Source: Oligoflexia bacterium
GTDB lineage: Bacteria; Bdellovibrionota; Bacteriovoracia; Bacteriovoracales; Bacteriovoracaceae
Reading direction: 5' to 3'
DNA: 64,000 nucleotides
NCBI GenBank assembly: GCA_024229115.1
Contig: JAAEST010000103.1
Location: 124,001 to 188,000, forward strand
The translations under genes and the position numbers were made by a program. The notes under the pieces were generated by a model, which was not told where the DNA came from, searched no databases, and worked only from the letters and a program-made list of their open reading frames with translations. Numbering within the stretch: position 1 is the stretch's first letter; each line of letters opens with the position of its first letter. This document shows, in pieces, positions 34,231 to 42,993 of the stretch.

Positions 34231-35016
34231 ATGGTAGTTAATCTTGATCCCGTAATTTTTAATTTAGGTCCTTTGGCCGTACGTTGGTATGGCCTTATGT
34301 ATGTTGTTGGTTTTGTTTTAGCAGGATTTCTTCTTAAGAAGTTAATTCGTCGCGGATTTTTCAAAGTCGAAGAAGACAAAATCGATAGTCTCATTACAAC
34401 CATGATCATTTGTATGTTCATTGGTGCTCGTGTTGTTTATGTCTTTGTTTATAACTGGGATTACTACTCGAAAAATTTATCTGAACTGCTTGCTTTTTGG
34501 AGTGGCGGTTTAAGTTTTCATGGTGCACTTGCAGGTCTTCTTGCGGGCGGATTTATTTTTGCTAAGAAGAATGGAATTTCTTGGGCCCAAGTAATGGACA
34601 ATGTTGCTCTCGCTGGAACACCAGGACTTTTCTTTGGAAGAATGGGAAATTTTATCAATGGTGAACTTTACGGTCGAGTCACTGATAGTCCTTTAGGAAT
34701 GATTTTTCCAAATGGTGGAGGACCATATCCACGTCATCCAAGTCAACTTTATGAAGGTGTCTTAGAAGGAATTGTACTCACTATTATTCTCTGGTTTTTA
34801 CTCCGCAAGGTTAAATACTATGGAGTTCTCGCTTCTGTTTTTCTTATTGGGTATGGAACTTTCAGATATATTGTTGAGTTCTTTAGAGAAGCTGATGTTC
34901 AATTAGGGTATTACTTTGGTGGAACGACGACGATGGGACAGATTCTTTGTATGATTATGATTATCATTGGATTTGTGGCCATGAAGTTTTCTTTCAAACT
35001 TAAACTAGAAAATTAA
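34231..35016 (+). CDS. lgt: Prolipoprotein diacylglyceryl transferase
   Basis: The 261-residue membrane protein adds diacylglycerol to the lipobox cysteine of prolipoproteins. About seven hydrophobic helices are visible. The Lgt signature is seen in GRMGNFINGELYGRVTD, and VRWYGLMYVVGF, YPRHPSQLYEG and FGTFRYIVEFFREAD-like segments match the conserved arginine, histidine and tyrosine sites. No strong ribosome site precedes the ATG, so it may rely on coupling with the upstream gene. It serves the several lipoproteins of this window. The stop abuts the convergent gene without any gap. Confidence 0.96.
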   Translation: MVVNLDPVIFNLGPLAVRWYGLMYVVGFVLAGFLLKKLIRRGFFKVEEDKIDSLITTMIICMFIGARVVYVFVYNWDYYSKNLSELLAFWSGGLSFHGALAGLLAGGFIFAKKNGISWAQVMDNVALAGTPGLFFGRMGNFINGELYGRVTDSPLGMIFPNGGGPYPRHPSQLYEGVLEGIVLTIILWFLLRKVKYYGVLASVFLIGYGTFRYIVEFFREADVQLGYYFGGTTTMGQILCMIMIIIGFVAMKFSFKLKLEN

Positions 35017-35556
35017 TTATAAATTTGTATTAGGCCACTTGAATTTATTTAATAGCGGCTGAAAAGGTTTTCCATTGAAAGAGCCATCAGCTTTCATTCC
35101 TGTGATATACATTGGAAAACAGTTAATCGTGCATGTTCCTGAATAAGTGAAACGAATACCATTCTTATTATTCCAAATATAAACGGCAGAATTTAATTTC
35201 TTAAAATATTGATCTTGTTTTCCATAGCGATTAATCATGCTCTGATGAAAAACATCATGAAGAAAGTAACTTGGAAGTCGTGCATAGAAGTCAATCACTT
35301 GCCCTTCTCTTAATTGGACGAAAACGGGAAAGCGATAACGAATTTGGGCCACGTAGAATTTATAAATTCCTTGGGTTTCATTTCCTTCTACTTTTTCAGG
35401 CTTAGGGTATTTGGCCTTGATTGCGGCCATGGTCGAGCCGGGAAAAAATAATTTTAATGAGTCGAGAGAAAAGTTATAATTCGGCGGTTCAACTTTTGCG
35501 AAAGTCGATAGAGTAGTGAAGTAAATCAGTAGTGTAATAAATAAACTTTTTCGCAT
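35017..35556 (-). CDS. Small exported protein, unknown
   Basis: The 179-residue protein has a signal peptide (MRKSLFITLLIYFTTLSTFA). The mature region contains LFFPGSTMAAIKAKYP, which resembles the start of many small secreted proteins that test a helix followed by a beta sheet. Two cysteines occur in TCTINCFPMY. No family is recognised. It is convergent with lgt, with no bases between the two stop codons, and divergent from the DAACS transporter. Confidence 0.7.
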   Translation of the reverse strand: MRKSLFITLLIYFTTLSTFAKVEPPNYNFSLDSLKLFFPGSTMAAIKAKYPKPEKVEGNETQGIYKFYVAQIRYRFPVFVQLREGQVIDFYARLPSYFLHDVFHQSMINRYGKQDQYFKKLNSAVYIWNNKNGIRFTYSGTCTINCFPMYITGMKADGSFNGKPFQPLLNKFKWPNTNL

Positions 35557-35653
35557 ACTGTAAATTACCTGTTTCAGTTACAATTTCCTTTAAAACTAAA
35601 ACATCAATTAATTTTAACGTTTTATAAGTATAAAAATTACTAAGGGGCAATTA

Positions 35654-36904
35654 ATGCAGGAATCATCAAAGAAAGAAGCTCAAAGGATTGGCTTTGCGAT
35701 GATCGGTGGTCTAATCATCGGTCTGATCATTCACCAATTTGGGCTAGGTAGTTATAGTGAGTATATCAAACCATTGGGGACCATTTTTATTCGTCTCTTA
35801 AAGATGGTGATTGTTCCTCTTGTTTTCTCTTCTATCTATATGTCGATGATAAATCTCGGAACACCTGAAGCTCTCGGATCGATGGGACGTAAAGCAGTTG
35901 GTTATTACTTTCTGACGACGTGTATTGCGGTTTTCTTTGGAATCATTTTTGTGAATCTAATCAACCCTGGTGTTGGTGCTGATCTTGGTACGCAAGGTCT
36001 TCAAGGTCTTTCTGCTGAAATGGCAACAAAGGTTTCTGAGCAAAAAGGACTTTATCAAACAATTCTTGGAGTATTAATTGATGCTATTCCAAGTAATCCA
36101 GCAGCAGCTTTAGCAAATGCAACTGTTCTTCAGATTATTGTTTTTGCAATCTTCATGGGAGTTGTCGCTCTTTATAACCAAGAAAAATCAGCACCAATTA
36201 GTAAAGTGATGGGTTCATTGGAAGAAATGTCACTAGCTCTTACTCATGCCATTATGAAGTTTGCTCCAATTGGTATCTTTGTTCTAATGATTGATGTGAT
36301 GGCAAGGTCTGGTTTTACTGCGATTGTTTCTCTATCGAAGTATATTGCCACAGTTCTTTTAGGACTTCTTTGTCACGCAGTTTTCCTTTTATTTGTAGCC
36401 TGTACGAGAGCGAAGAGATCTCCTCTTTATATTCTTAAAGGATTAAGTGCTCCATTATTTACAGCCTTCTCAACTTCATCTTCTGCAGCAACACTTCCAA
36501 TTACTATGGCCAGTGTTGAAGAGAACCTAGGAGTAAAGAAAGAAACGGCTAAATTTGTTCTTCCATTAGGTGCCACAATTAATATGGATGGTACGGCCCT
36601 TTATGAATCAGTGGCGGCAATCTTTATTGCACAAGCTTATGGGATTGATCTGACTCTTGCTCAGCAAGTAATCATCTTTATGACGGCCTCACTTGCGGCC
36701 ATCGGTGCTGCTGCAATTCCAGGTGCAGGGCTTATCACGATGAGTATTGTTTTAGGGGCAGTTGGACTTCCACTTGAAGGGATCGGGCTAATTCTAGCTG
36801 TTGATCGTCTATTAGATATGTTTAGGACTACAGTAAATGTATTTGGTGACGCAGTAGGTACTTTAGTGGTGGATAGCCTATTAAAGGATGAAACTGGCAA
36901 GTAA
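35654..36904 (+). CDS. Dicarboxylate/amino acid:cation symporter (DAACS family)
   Basis: The 416-residue inner-membrane protein belongs to the GltP/DctA/GltPh family, which imports glutamate, aspartate or C4-dicarboxylates with Na+ or H+. The serine-rich re-entrant loop is in FSTSSSAATLPI. The hallmark NMDGTALYE (about residue 305) binds cation and substrate. The second hairpin contains AAIPGAGLITMSIVL. VNVFGDAVGTLVVD near the end includes the substrate-binding aspartate. The helix content is as expected. The R or D that selects glutamate or dicarboxylate was not resolved, so the substrate is left open. Confidence 0.93.
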   Translation: MQESSKKEAQRIGFAMIGGLIIGLIIHQFGLGSYSEYIKPLGTIFIRLLKMVIVPLVFSSIYMSMINLGTPEALGSMGRKAVGYYFLTTCIAVFFGIIFVNLINPGVGADLGTQGLQGLSAEMATKVSEQKGLYQTILGVLIDAIPSNPAAALANATVLQIIVFAIFMGVVALYNQEKSAPISKVMGSLEEMSLALTHAIMKFAPIGIFVLMIDVMARSGFTAIVSLSKYIATVLLGLLCHAVFLLFVACTRAKRSPLYILKGLSAPLFTAFSTSSSAATLPITMASVEENLGVKKETAKFVLPLGATINMDGTALYESVAAIFIAQAYGIDLTLAQQVIIFMTASLAAIGAAAIPGAGLITMSIVLGAVGLPLEGIGLILAVDRLLDMFRTTVNVFGDAVGTLVVDSLLKDETGK

Positions 36905-36936
36905 ATTAGCCAATTTTTAAACACTTATGTAATGTT

Positions 36937-36972
36937 AAGGGGTTAATTTTCTTCGGGGATTGACCCTTTTTT
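36937..36972 (+). terminator. Probable terminator after the DAACS gene
   Basis: An imperfect stem (36937-36947 with 36959-36968) is followed by six T residues. It lies 32 bases after the stop codon and close to the start of the next gene at 36994. Confidence 0.55.
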
Positions 36973-36993
36973 GTGTCCAAGGGACAATAGAGT

Positions 36994-38502
36994 ATGACTA
37001 GTAAAAAGAACCTTTTCGCCATTTTACTTTCCTTATCACTTCTAAGCTCATGTTCGGGTTTAAAAGTTAAGGAAACTAAGAAACCAGATAATAAGATTAC
37101 CCAAGCTGAAATTTCAGCAGCTCGTGCTCAAGCACTTGAAGCCGCTAAAATTGCTGAAAGCCAAGACGATCCTTCTCGTATTATCGGAAGCTCGAAGATC
37201 CATGCTGATCAGCCTTCGAACCATACGACAAAGACATACTTCCTCTATGGGGCCGAACATCTTAATCTCGAAAATTACTACTTTGATATCCCTGTTGTGT
37301 ACAATGCCGCTGTTAAGAAATGGATTAATTATTTCTTAAATCGTGGTCGTGGTTTCTTTGAAAGATATTCTGCTAGAGCGGGAAGATATGCACCTATCTT
37401 AGGAAATATTTTAGAAGAGCACGGTCTTCCAAGAGATCTTATTTTCTTGGCCATGGCCGAATCAGGATTTCAAAACAAAGCGAAGAGTTGGGCCAAGGCC
37501 GTTGGTCCATGGCAGTTTATGCCTTTTACTGGAAAGCGTTTTGGACTTCATATTGATTGGTATATCGACGAAAGAAGAGACCCAATTAAAGCTTCTATTG
37601 CCGCTTCAAAATACTTAAAGATTCTACATGACGAATTTGGTTCATGGGAACTTGCAGCCGCTGGTTACAATGCGGGTGAAAATAAAATTGGTCGTGCGAT
37701 TAAAAGATATAAGACTGAGAACTTCTGGCGCTTAAGAAGAGGTCGTTATCTGCGTTCAGAAACAAAGAACTATGTTCCAAAAATTATGGCCCTTGCAATT
37801 ATTGGAAAGAACTTAAAGTCATTCGGTTTTGATGGAATTGATTTTCATGAGCCACTAGACTTTGAAGAGATTACGATTGGTCCTGCAACTGATCTTTATA
37901 AAGTTGCTCAAGAGCTTGATGTAGACTTTGATGAAATTCAAAGATTGAATCCTGAAGTCTTAAGATGGTTCTCTCCGCCAAATGTTGAGAAGTATATGCT
38001 TCGTGTTCCGGTAGGAAGAAAAGTTGCTTGGCAAAACTGTTGTGCCGGAAAAGAGCTTTTAGCCGATAACTTTCAGAAGTATAAAGTGAGAGGAAGTCGT
38101 TCAAAGCTTTCAGATGTTTCAAGAAAATTTAAAATTAAAGACAAGACTGTTCTTTCTTGGTTAAACGGAATGGATAAGAACCAACGTTTAAAGAGAGGAC
38201 AGGTAGTAGTTCTTCCTTTTAAAGAAGGTCAAAACATAAAGGCGAATATGTATTCAGATCTTTATGAAAGACCGAGACGCTCTGTTGTGAGACGAAGAAA
38301 GTATCGCTCTAGAATTAAGCGTGCTCTTAGAAGAGGTAAGAAGATTACGAATCCAAGAGTTTATTACACAGTAAAAAAAGGTGATAGCCTTTGGACTGTT
38401 TCTCGTAAAAATGGAATTTCTTTAGACACGCTAATTGCTTCAAATTACAAACTAATTAAGCGTCGTCGTATTAGAGCAGGGGATAAATTGGCTGTGCGTT
38501 AA
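36994..38502 (+). CDS. MltD-like membrane-bound lytic transglycosylase
   Basis: The 502-residue protein is a lipoprotein: the signal peptide ends in LLSSC near residue 20. Residues about 135-290 form an SLT-type lytic transglycosylase domain, with the catalytic glutamate in AMAESGFQNKA and the conserved GPWQFMP and AAAGYNAGENKI motifs. Three LysM-like repeats follow: YKVAQELDVDFDEIQRLNP, a degenerate central copy (about 367-410), and a good C-terminal one, YTVKKGDSLWTVSRKNG. Between them lies a very basic stretch rich in arginine and lysine. The enzyme cleaves peptidoglycan to anhydro-muropeptides in the periplasm. For a predatory bacterium it could serve either self or prey wall; sequence alone does not say. 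Confidence 0.92.
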   Translation: MTSKKNLFAILLSLSLLSSCSGLKVKETKKPDNKITQAEISAARAQALEAAKIAESQDDPSRIIGSSKIHADQPSNHTTKTYFLYGAEHLNLENYYFDIPVVYNAAVKKWINYFLNRGRGFFERYSARAGRYAPILGNILEEHGLPRDLIFLAMAESGFQNKAKSWAKAVGPWQFMPFTGKRFGLHIDWYIDERRDPIKASIAASKYLKILHDEFGSWELAAAGYNAGENKIGRAIKRYKTENFWRLRRGRYLRSETKNYVPKIMALAIIGKNLKSFGFDGIDFHEPLDFEEITIGPATDLYKVAQELDVDFDEIQRLNPEVLRWFSPPNVEKYMLRVPVGRKVAWQNCCAGKELLADNFQKYKVRGSRSKLSDVSRKFKIKDKTVLSWLNGMDKNQRLKRGQVVVLPFKEGQNIKANMYSDLYERPRRSVVRRRKYRSRIKRALRRGKKITNPRVYYTVKKGDSLWTVSRKNGISLDTLIASNYKLIKRRRIRAGDKLAVR

Positions 38503-38610
38503 TACGCTAAGTGCCTGTCCCCACGTGACTTCTATTAAATTCTCCTTAACTTTCCATCTCTCCTCGAAGTAGAATGTGCCTTACACACACGACAATTCAT
38601 AGGAGAGACA

Positions 38611-39756
38611 ATGTCTTTTAGTAGTATCCTTAAGCTTAAAAAGGCCAATGATGAAGAACATCAAGAAAAATATATTCAGCACCTTGTTGTAGGTTCTGAT
38701 ATTTTCTCTATGGCAATTTTCTTAGACCTTGTTAAAAAACATGGTGAAGAAAAAGTGGCCCTTCTCCACGAGTTTCCTTTAACAAAAAAACACGTAAGTC
38801 TTATCGGTCCTTCAATGTTGAGGGGGGGGAAGAATATTGAGTTGTTTAAAACAACTTTACCTCATGTTGACGTCGTTGAGAGAAATGAAAAGTCTCTCTT
38901 CTTTAAAGAAGGAAAGTGGCGTGAGTTTGGTGGTCGTTCTAAGCCTGAGAAGCTTCTCTTTAATGAGGAGTTTTACACTTTAGCCCGTGGAGATGTGAAT
39001 TATGCTCAGCTTTTTCCTTTCTTAGAAAGTGATGAAGCTTTTAGCTGTGTAGAAAAAAATAGAATTGATTCTCAAATTAAGAGTGTCTGTAAGACAGAGT
39101 CGACTGACCTTGTGGAACCAAATAATTTTAAAGTTGAGTGTTTAAATAAAACGACAGTAAATTGTGAAAAGCTTTATTGGGGAAAAGGTCCTAAAGAGTT
39201 TTTAAGCAAATATGATAAGAAAAATGAACTGAGTGATCAGTTCATTGAGTTTTGTGAGAGTACTGATGCACCAGCTACGCTCTTTATCCACTTAACTTTT
39301 GATAAGAAGGTAACAGATCAAAGAGAAACTCTTTTTATCCCTCTAAGCTATACTCATGATCACGGACATTTTATTGGTGAATTTGGGCAAGAAGACAACG
39401 AAAATGGAAAACAAGTCGCTCAATTTATTACTCATATCGATCCTCATCAGTGTAATGAGGAAGATGTGAGCAGAAAAATACGCTTATTAAAGAGAAATTT
39501 GGAAAAAATTTACCCAGAAACGAAAAAAATTTCGTATAGCGAATATCTACGATTATCAGATTATTCTCCATGTCTAAATGTTGACGATGAAAAATACTCT
39601 TCAACTAGTAACGAACTACCACATCTTGAAATGGTAAGTTTTAATGCACCTGTTAACGATTCTGCCCCTATAGAGTTCAGCTTCGAAGATTCTGAAAACA
39701 GTGTCGGATTTTTGGCAAGAGCTTCCAAGAGATGGAATGAATTAGGCCTTAACTAG
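38611..39756 (+). CDS. Unknown protein with a degenerate Rossmann-like start
   Basis: The 381-residue protein has no signal peptide or membrane helix. Its start HLVVGSDIFSMAIFLDLVKK followed by KVALLHEF resembles the first beta-alpha-beta unit of FAD/NAD-dependent oxidoreductases, but the glycine motif is degenerate. The remaining residues include segments such as TLFIHLTFDKKVTD, without recognised motifs. GGAGAG precedes the ATG. It stands alone between a transglycosylase and the porin pair. A flavin-binding role is only a guess. Confidence 0.7.
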   Translation: MSFSSILKLKKANDEEHQEKYIQHLVVGSDIFSMAIFLDLVKKHGEEKVALLHEFPLTKKHVSLIGPSMLRGGKNIELFKTTLPHVDVVERNEKSLFFKEGKWREFGGRSKPEKLLFNEEFYTLARGDVNYAQLFPFLESDEAFSCVEKNRIDSQIKSVCKTESTDLVEPNNFKVECLNKTTVNCEKLYWGKGPKEFLSKYDKKNELSDQFIEFCESTDAPATLFIHLTFDKKVTDQRETLFIPLSYTHDHGHFIGEFGQEDNENGKQVAQFITHIDPHQCNEEDVSRKIRLLKRNLEKIYPETKKISYSEYLRLSDYSPCLNVDDEKYSSTSNELPHLEMVSFNAPVNDSAPIEFSFEDSENSVGFLARASKRWNELGLN

Positions 39757-39880
39757 TTAAAAAAGAAGAAAAAAGAGTGCACATAGTGTTGACTTTTATA
39801 AAACCTGAGAAGAAAATTTTATATAAGCGATAAAAAAGTTTAAGTTGGTTTTTACAAAAAACTATTAGAACAATAAACAA

Positions 39881-39901
39881 TGATTACATTGATTGTAATC
39901 A
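39881..39901 (+). promoter_or_regulatory. Perfect palindrome in the leader of the first porin-like gene
   Basis: TGATTACA (39881-39888) and its exact complement TGTAATCA (39894-39901) flank a five-base centre. It lies 21 bases before the start codon, directly before the ribosome site AAGGAGA. It may be a repressor operator or an RNA hairpin that affects translation. No matching copy occurs before the second porin gene. Confidence 0.6.
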
Positions 39902-39922
39902 AGCCTTTCAAGGAGAAGATGA

Positions 39923-41104
39923 ATGAAAAAGCAAATTGTACTAGCTACAGCTGCTACACTACTTACTTCAAGTGCTTGGGCTACAAAAGCAAGAATGAAT
40001 GCTTTAGGACAAGACACGAACAGAGGATCTTTCTACATTAAAGATTCAAGAAGCGTATTCAGAAACGCTGCTCACGTAAACTCAATGAACAACTATGTTG
40101 TTACTGAGTGGGGTGATGCTGCTGGAACAACTCAGAAAGCTGAAGGTGGATTCTTCAGAAGTGCTGGAGCTTTCGCTTACGGTATTTATATGAACTCAGA
40201 TATTACAGATCAAGCTGGTAATACTGCTCTTAATGGTTATGCAGATGCTCTTGATGGAAGTAATGGAGATTCTGGAACTGTTTTTGGTGAGACAGGTTTT
40301 AAAGATAGATCAAATGATTTAGATCTTTTCTTTGGTGGAGACATGGGAATTGAGTGGGGTGCAAGACTTCACTATGCGAAAGGTAACGCGAAGAATTCTA
40401 CAGCTGAGCAAAAGCAAGATACTTTAGGTCTTGGTTTAGGTGTTGTTGCAGGTGATCTTAACGCTTACATTAACTACGTTCTTAATGACGTGATGAAAGT
40501 TGGTGATAGTACTTCTGATAAGTGGGAAGATGATGGATCAATGAATATCGGTGTTGGTTATAACTGGATGGATTTCACTTTCTATGTTGATTATGACAAG
40601 AAAGGAGCTAAGTACACTAATGGTACAGCGGCAGCTAACACTACTGAGCAAACAACGTTAACTGTTGGTGCTGGTTATACTAAAGAAGTATCTTCTACTT
40701 CAAGAATGTTTACTAATGTTTCATACGTAAAAGTTGACGCTGAAGATAAGGACGGTACAACAACTTCTAACAATATGGAAGCTTCTTATGGACACCTTCC
40801 AGTAGTTGTTGGTTTTGAAGCTGATGCTAACTCTTGGTTAACTCTTAGAGGCTCAATCTCTCAGGATGTTTTAATTAATAAGATGACAGAGAAAATTGGA
40901 ACTGCATCAGAAACTGAAGCATCGAAAGACCAGACTACTAACGTTCAAGCTGGTGCAACTCTTAACTTTGGTAAGCTTAAGATTGACGGTATGATCGGTA
41001 CTGGTGGTACAGCTGGTGATGCAGCTCAGGCGACTACTAATGAAAGAGGAACTCTTTCACTTGATCGTCTAATGACTCAAGTAGCAGTTCACTACTGGTT
41101 CTAA
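39923..41104 (+). CDS. Porin-like outer-membrane protein A
   Basis: The 393-residue protein has a signal peptide ending in SSAWA and a mature part of alternating beta strands ending in VAVHYWF, the C-terminal aromatic signature used by the BAM machinery. A strong ribosome site AAGGAGA is six bases before the ATG. The mature N terminus (KARMNALGQD) and C terminus (GTLSLDRLM) are clearly shared with the next gene, so the two are tandem paralogues. Both look like major outer-membrane proteins. It has its own terminator. The pore specificity is unknown. Confidence 0.85.
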   Translation: MKKQIVLATAATLLTSSAWATKARMNALGQDTNRGSFYIKDSRSVFRNAAHVNSMNNYVVTEWGDAAGTTQKAEGGFFRSAGAFAYGIYMNSDITDQAGNTALNGYADALDGSNGDSGTVFGETGFKDRSNDLDLFFGGDMGIEWGARLHYAKGNAKNSTAEQKQDTLGLGLGVVAGDLNAYINYVLNDVMKVGDSTSDKWEDDGSMNIGVGYNWMDFTFYVDYDKKGAKYTNGTAAANTTEQTTLTVGAGYTKEVSSTSRMFTNVSYVKVDAEDKDGTTTSNNMEASYGHLPVVVGFEADANSWLTLRGSISQDVLINKMTEKIGTASETEASKDQTTNVQAGATLNFGKLKIDGMIGTGGTAGDAAQATTNERGTLSLDRLMTQVAVHYWF

Positions 41105-41137
41105 TTTAAAATTTCGAAAGAAAATTTAAATATAAAG

Positions 41138-41165
41138 AAAGGGCTTCTTCGGAGGCCCTTTTTTT
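41138..41165 (+). terminator. Terminator after porin-like gene A
   Basis: A 10-bp stem with one G-T wobble and a TTCG tetraloop (41138-41147 and 41152-41161) is followed by a run of T residues. The stable UUCG loop makes it a strong terminator. Confidence 0.93.
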
Positions 41166-41186
41166 ATATATATTCATTAAGAAAAA

Positions 41187-41215
41187 TTGACATCAAGACT
41201 TGTTTACCAAATAAT
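41187..41215 (+). promoter_or_regulatory. Candidate promoter of porin-like gene B
   Basis: A perfect TTGACA (41187-41192) is followed after 17 bases by AATAAT (41210-41215). It lies about 50 bases before the start codon and after the terminator of gene A, so gene B is probably an independent unit. Confidence 0.6.
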
Positions 41216-41263
41216 TTTACTATTGAGAGAATTACTTAAAAACTTATTTCATTGGAGAGTTTC

Positions 41264-42601
41264 ATGATGAAAAAACTAATTGGCACGGCAGCTATCTTAA
41301 TGCTTGCTTCTAATGCTAACGCAACTATCTCAAGGTTAAAGGCTTTAGGGATGAGCGAAACGGATAACGAAGGTTCTTACTACATTCAAGATGATAGAAA
41401 TATCTTCTTAAACGTAGCAAATATTCATAACTATAAGGATATGTTGATTTTTGAATGGGGTGCTAACGGAAGTAATGCAGGTTCATCAAGTTTAACATTA
41501 GATACTGACACAGCTACAAAGGCTAAGGGTGGTATTATTAGATCACATGGTGATTATGTTTATGGTGTTTATCTTGGTAATGAGTCAAATACATCTTCAT
41601 TACTTCGCACAGTTGCTACAGGTGCTCATGCAGCTCAAGCGACATTAGCTAATAGCTCACAAGGTTTAAATGCTGATTCAATGTTAAGAGGTTCTGATAA
41701 TCAACTAGACCTATTCTTTGGTGGTACTGCTGGAAGCTTAAAATGGGGTACTAACTTTGTTTATACATCTGACTTTGATAAATCTACTTCTGCTAGAGAT
41801 TATGGTACAGCTGTAAGGTTTGGTGTTATTGGATCTAAGTGGGATGCCTTCGCAAATATTTCTACAGGTTCAAAGTCTAAGAGAACAACAACTCATAATT
41901 TCGTAGGTCTTGGTGCTACATTTAACGGAACTGTTTATAGTGAGTTTAGTGGAAAGCTTGGGTTTCATCTAGGTGGTGGATATCAATTAACTGACACGGG
42001 AAAAATTTATGCTTTTTTAAAGAAGTTTGATTGGGAGCAAACAGATACTGGTGGAACTACTGCTGGCTTTGGGTCTGCTTCACTAAATGGTCGTGGTCAA
42101 TTTGGAACGGTAGATGCAGGATTTACAACATATGCTCTTGGTTACGGTAATGTGATGAAGTCTGGCCGTGGAACATTCTATAGCAACGTTGAATATAGAA
42201 TGAAAGAAATCAACGTAGATTACACAACTAAAGCTGAAGGGAAGAATGTTACCCTACCTGTTACTTTAGGTTATGAGTATGAAGCAACGAATTGGCTGAC
42301 TTTAAGAGGTTCTGTTAAGCAAACAGTTTGGGGCTATAAGAATAACAATAACTATGGCAAGCTTAACGTTATTGCTAAGAACCTTGCTGATCAGGAATTT
42401 GGTACTGATACTTCAGGTAAGAAGCATACTTTTGATCAAACAACTAATGTGAATGCTGGTGCGACATTGAATTTTAATAATATTAAAATTGATGGATTTA
42501 TTGGTACTGCAGGTACAAATGGTACAGCAACTTCTACAGATGCAGGAACACTATCTCTTGATCGTCTAATGACGAGAGTGGGGATGACTTATAACTTCTA
42601 A
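41264..42601 (+). CDS. Porin-like outer-membrane protein B
   Basis: The protein is 445 residues from the ATG at 41264, which has GGAGAG four bases upstream; a TTG four codons earlier is open but less likely. It has a signal peptide ending in SNANA and a barrel-like mature part ending in VGMTYNF. The start SRLKALGMSE and end GTLSLDRLMTRV correspond to the same parts of gene A; conserved WLTLRGS and DQTTNVNAGATLNF blocks confirm they are paralogues. It is about 50 residues longer than A through loop insertions. Separate promoter and terminator suggest differential expression, possibly by growth phase; that is inference. Confidence 0.85.
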   Translation: MMKKLIGTAAILMLASNANATISRLKALGMSETDNEGSYYIQDDRNIFLNVANIHNYKDMLIFEWGANGSNAGSSSLTLDTDTATKAKGGIIRSHGDYVYGVYLGNESNTSSLLRTVATGAHAAQATLANSSQGLNADSMLRGSDNQLDLFFGGTAGSLKWGTNFVYTSDFDKSTSARDYGTAVRFGVIGSKWDAFANISTGSKSKRTTTHNFVGLGATFNGTVYSEFSGKLGFHLGGGYQLTDTGKIYAFLKKFDWEQTDTGGTTAGFGSASLNGRGQFGTVDAGFTTYALGYGNVMKSGRGTFYSNVEYRMKEINVDYTTKAEGKNVTLPVTLGYEYEATNWLTLRGSVKQTVWGYKNNNNYGKLNVIAKNLADQEFGTDTSGKKHTFDQTTNVNAGATLNFNNIKIDGFIGTAGTNGTATSTDAGTLSLDRLMTRVGMTYNF

Positions 42602-42635
42602 CGCTTGAAAGGCGAAGAATTATACACGTTCTGTG

Positions 42636-42669
42636 AAGGGGGAGGTACTAGTGACCTCCCCTTTTTTTT
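42636..42669 (+). terminator. Terminator after porin-like gene B
   Basis: A GC-rich stem (42639-42646 with 42654-42661), extended by an A-T pair region, is followed by eight or more T residues. It ends transcription 35-65 bases after the stop codon. Confidence 0.93.
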
Positions 42670-42692
42670 AGTAAAAAGCTAAAAGGGATATT

Positions 42693-42950
42693 ATGAAAAT
42701 AGATGTTAATTTTAATAGAGAAACTGAAAGTGCGAGAGTTACATTCTTTATCGAGGAATTTGTAGATGATCTGGCCTTTAATAAGGCGAGGGCCATTGTA
42801 CAGATCTTTGCAGGAGATTTCGCTCTTGATCCAGATATGGATGCTGATGACTTTGTTGGGATCATTTCAAAGGCCCGTGAACTAGAACATGATCGTTTTA
42901 CTTTTGATATTTCAGAAGATGGGATTGAGGTAGATTTTCCAGAAAGCTAA
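42693..42950 (+). CDS. Small acidic protein, unknown
   Basis: The 85-residue protein is acidic and lacks a signal peptide. It is predicted to be a small alpha/beta protein, with the acidic loop DPDMDADDFVG in the centre. AAAGGG precedes the ATG. It lies between the porin terminator and hemN, and is 43 bases ahead of hemN, so it may share its transcript. No family is recognised. The repeated aspartates could bind a divalent metal, but the spacing does not fit an EF hand. Confidence 0.6.
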   Translation: MKIDVNFNRETESARVTFFIEEFVDDLAFNKARAIVQIFAGDFALDPDMDADDFVGIISKARELEHDRFTFDISEDGIEVDFPES

Positions 42951-42993
42951 CCTATATCAGTGATTTTTTTCTAAGCTAGGCTATTATGCCTAC

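Noticed and set aside
39789-39826. Promoter with TTGACT and TATATAA before porin A
   Set aside because: The boxes are 25 bases apart, which is too far for a sigma-70 promoter, so I did not list it.
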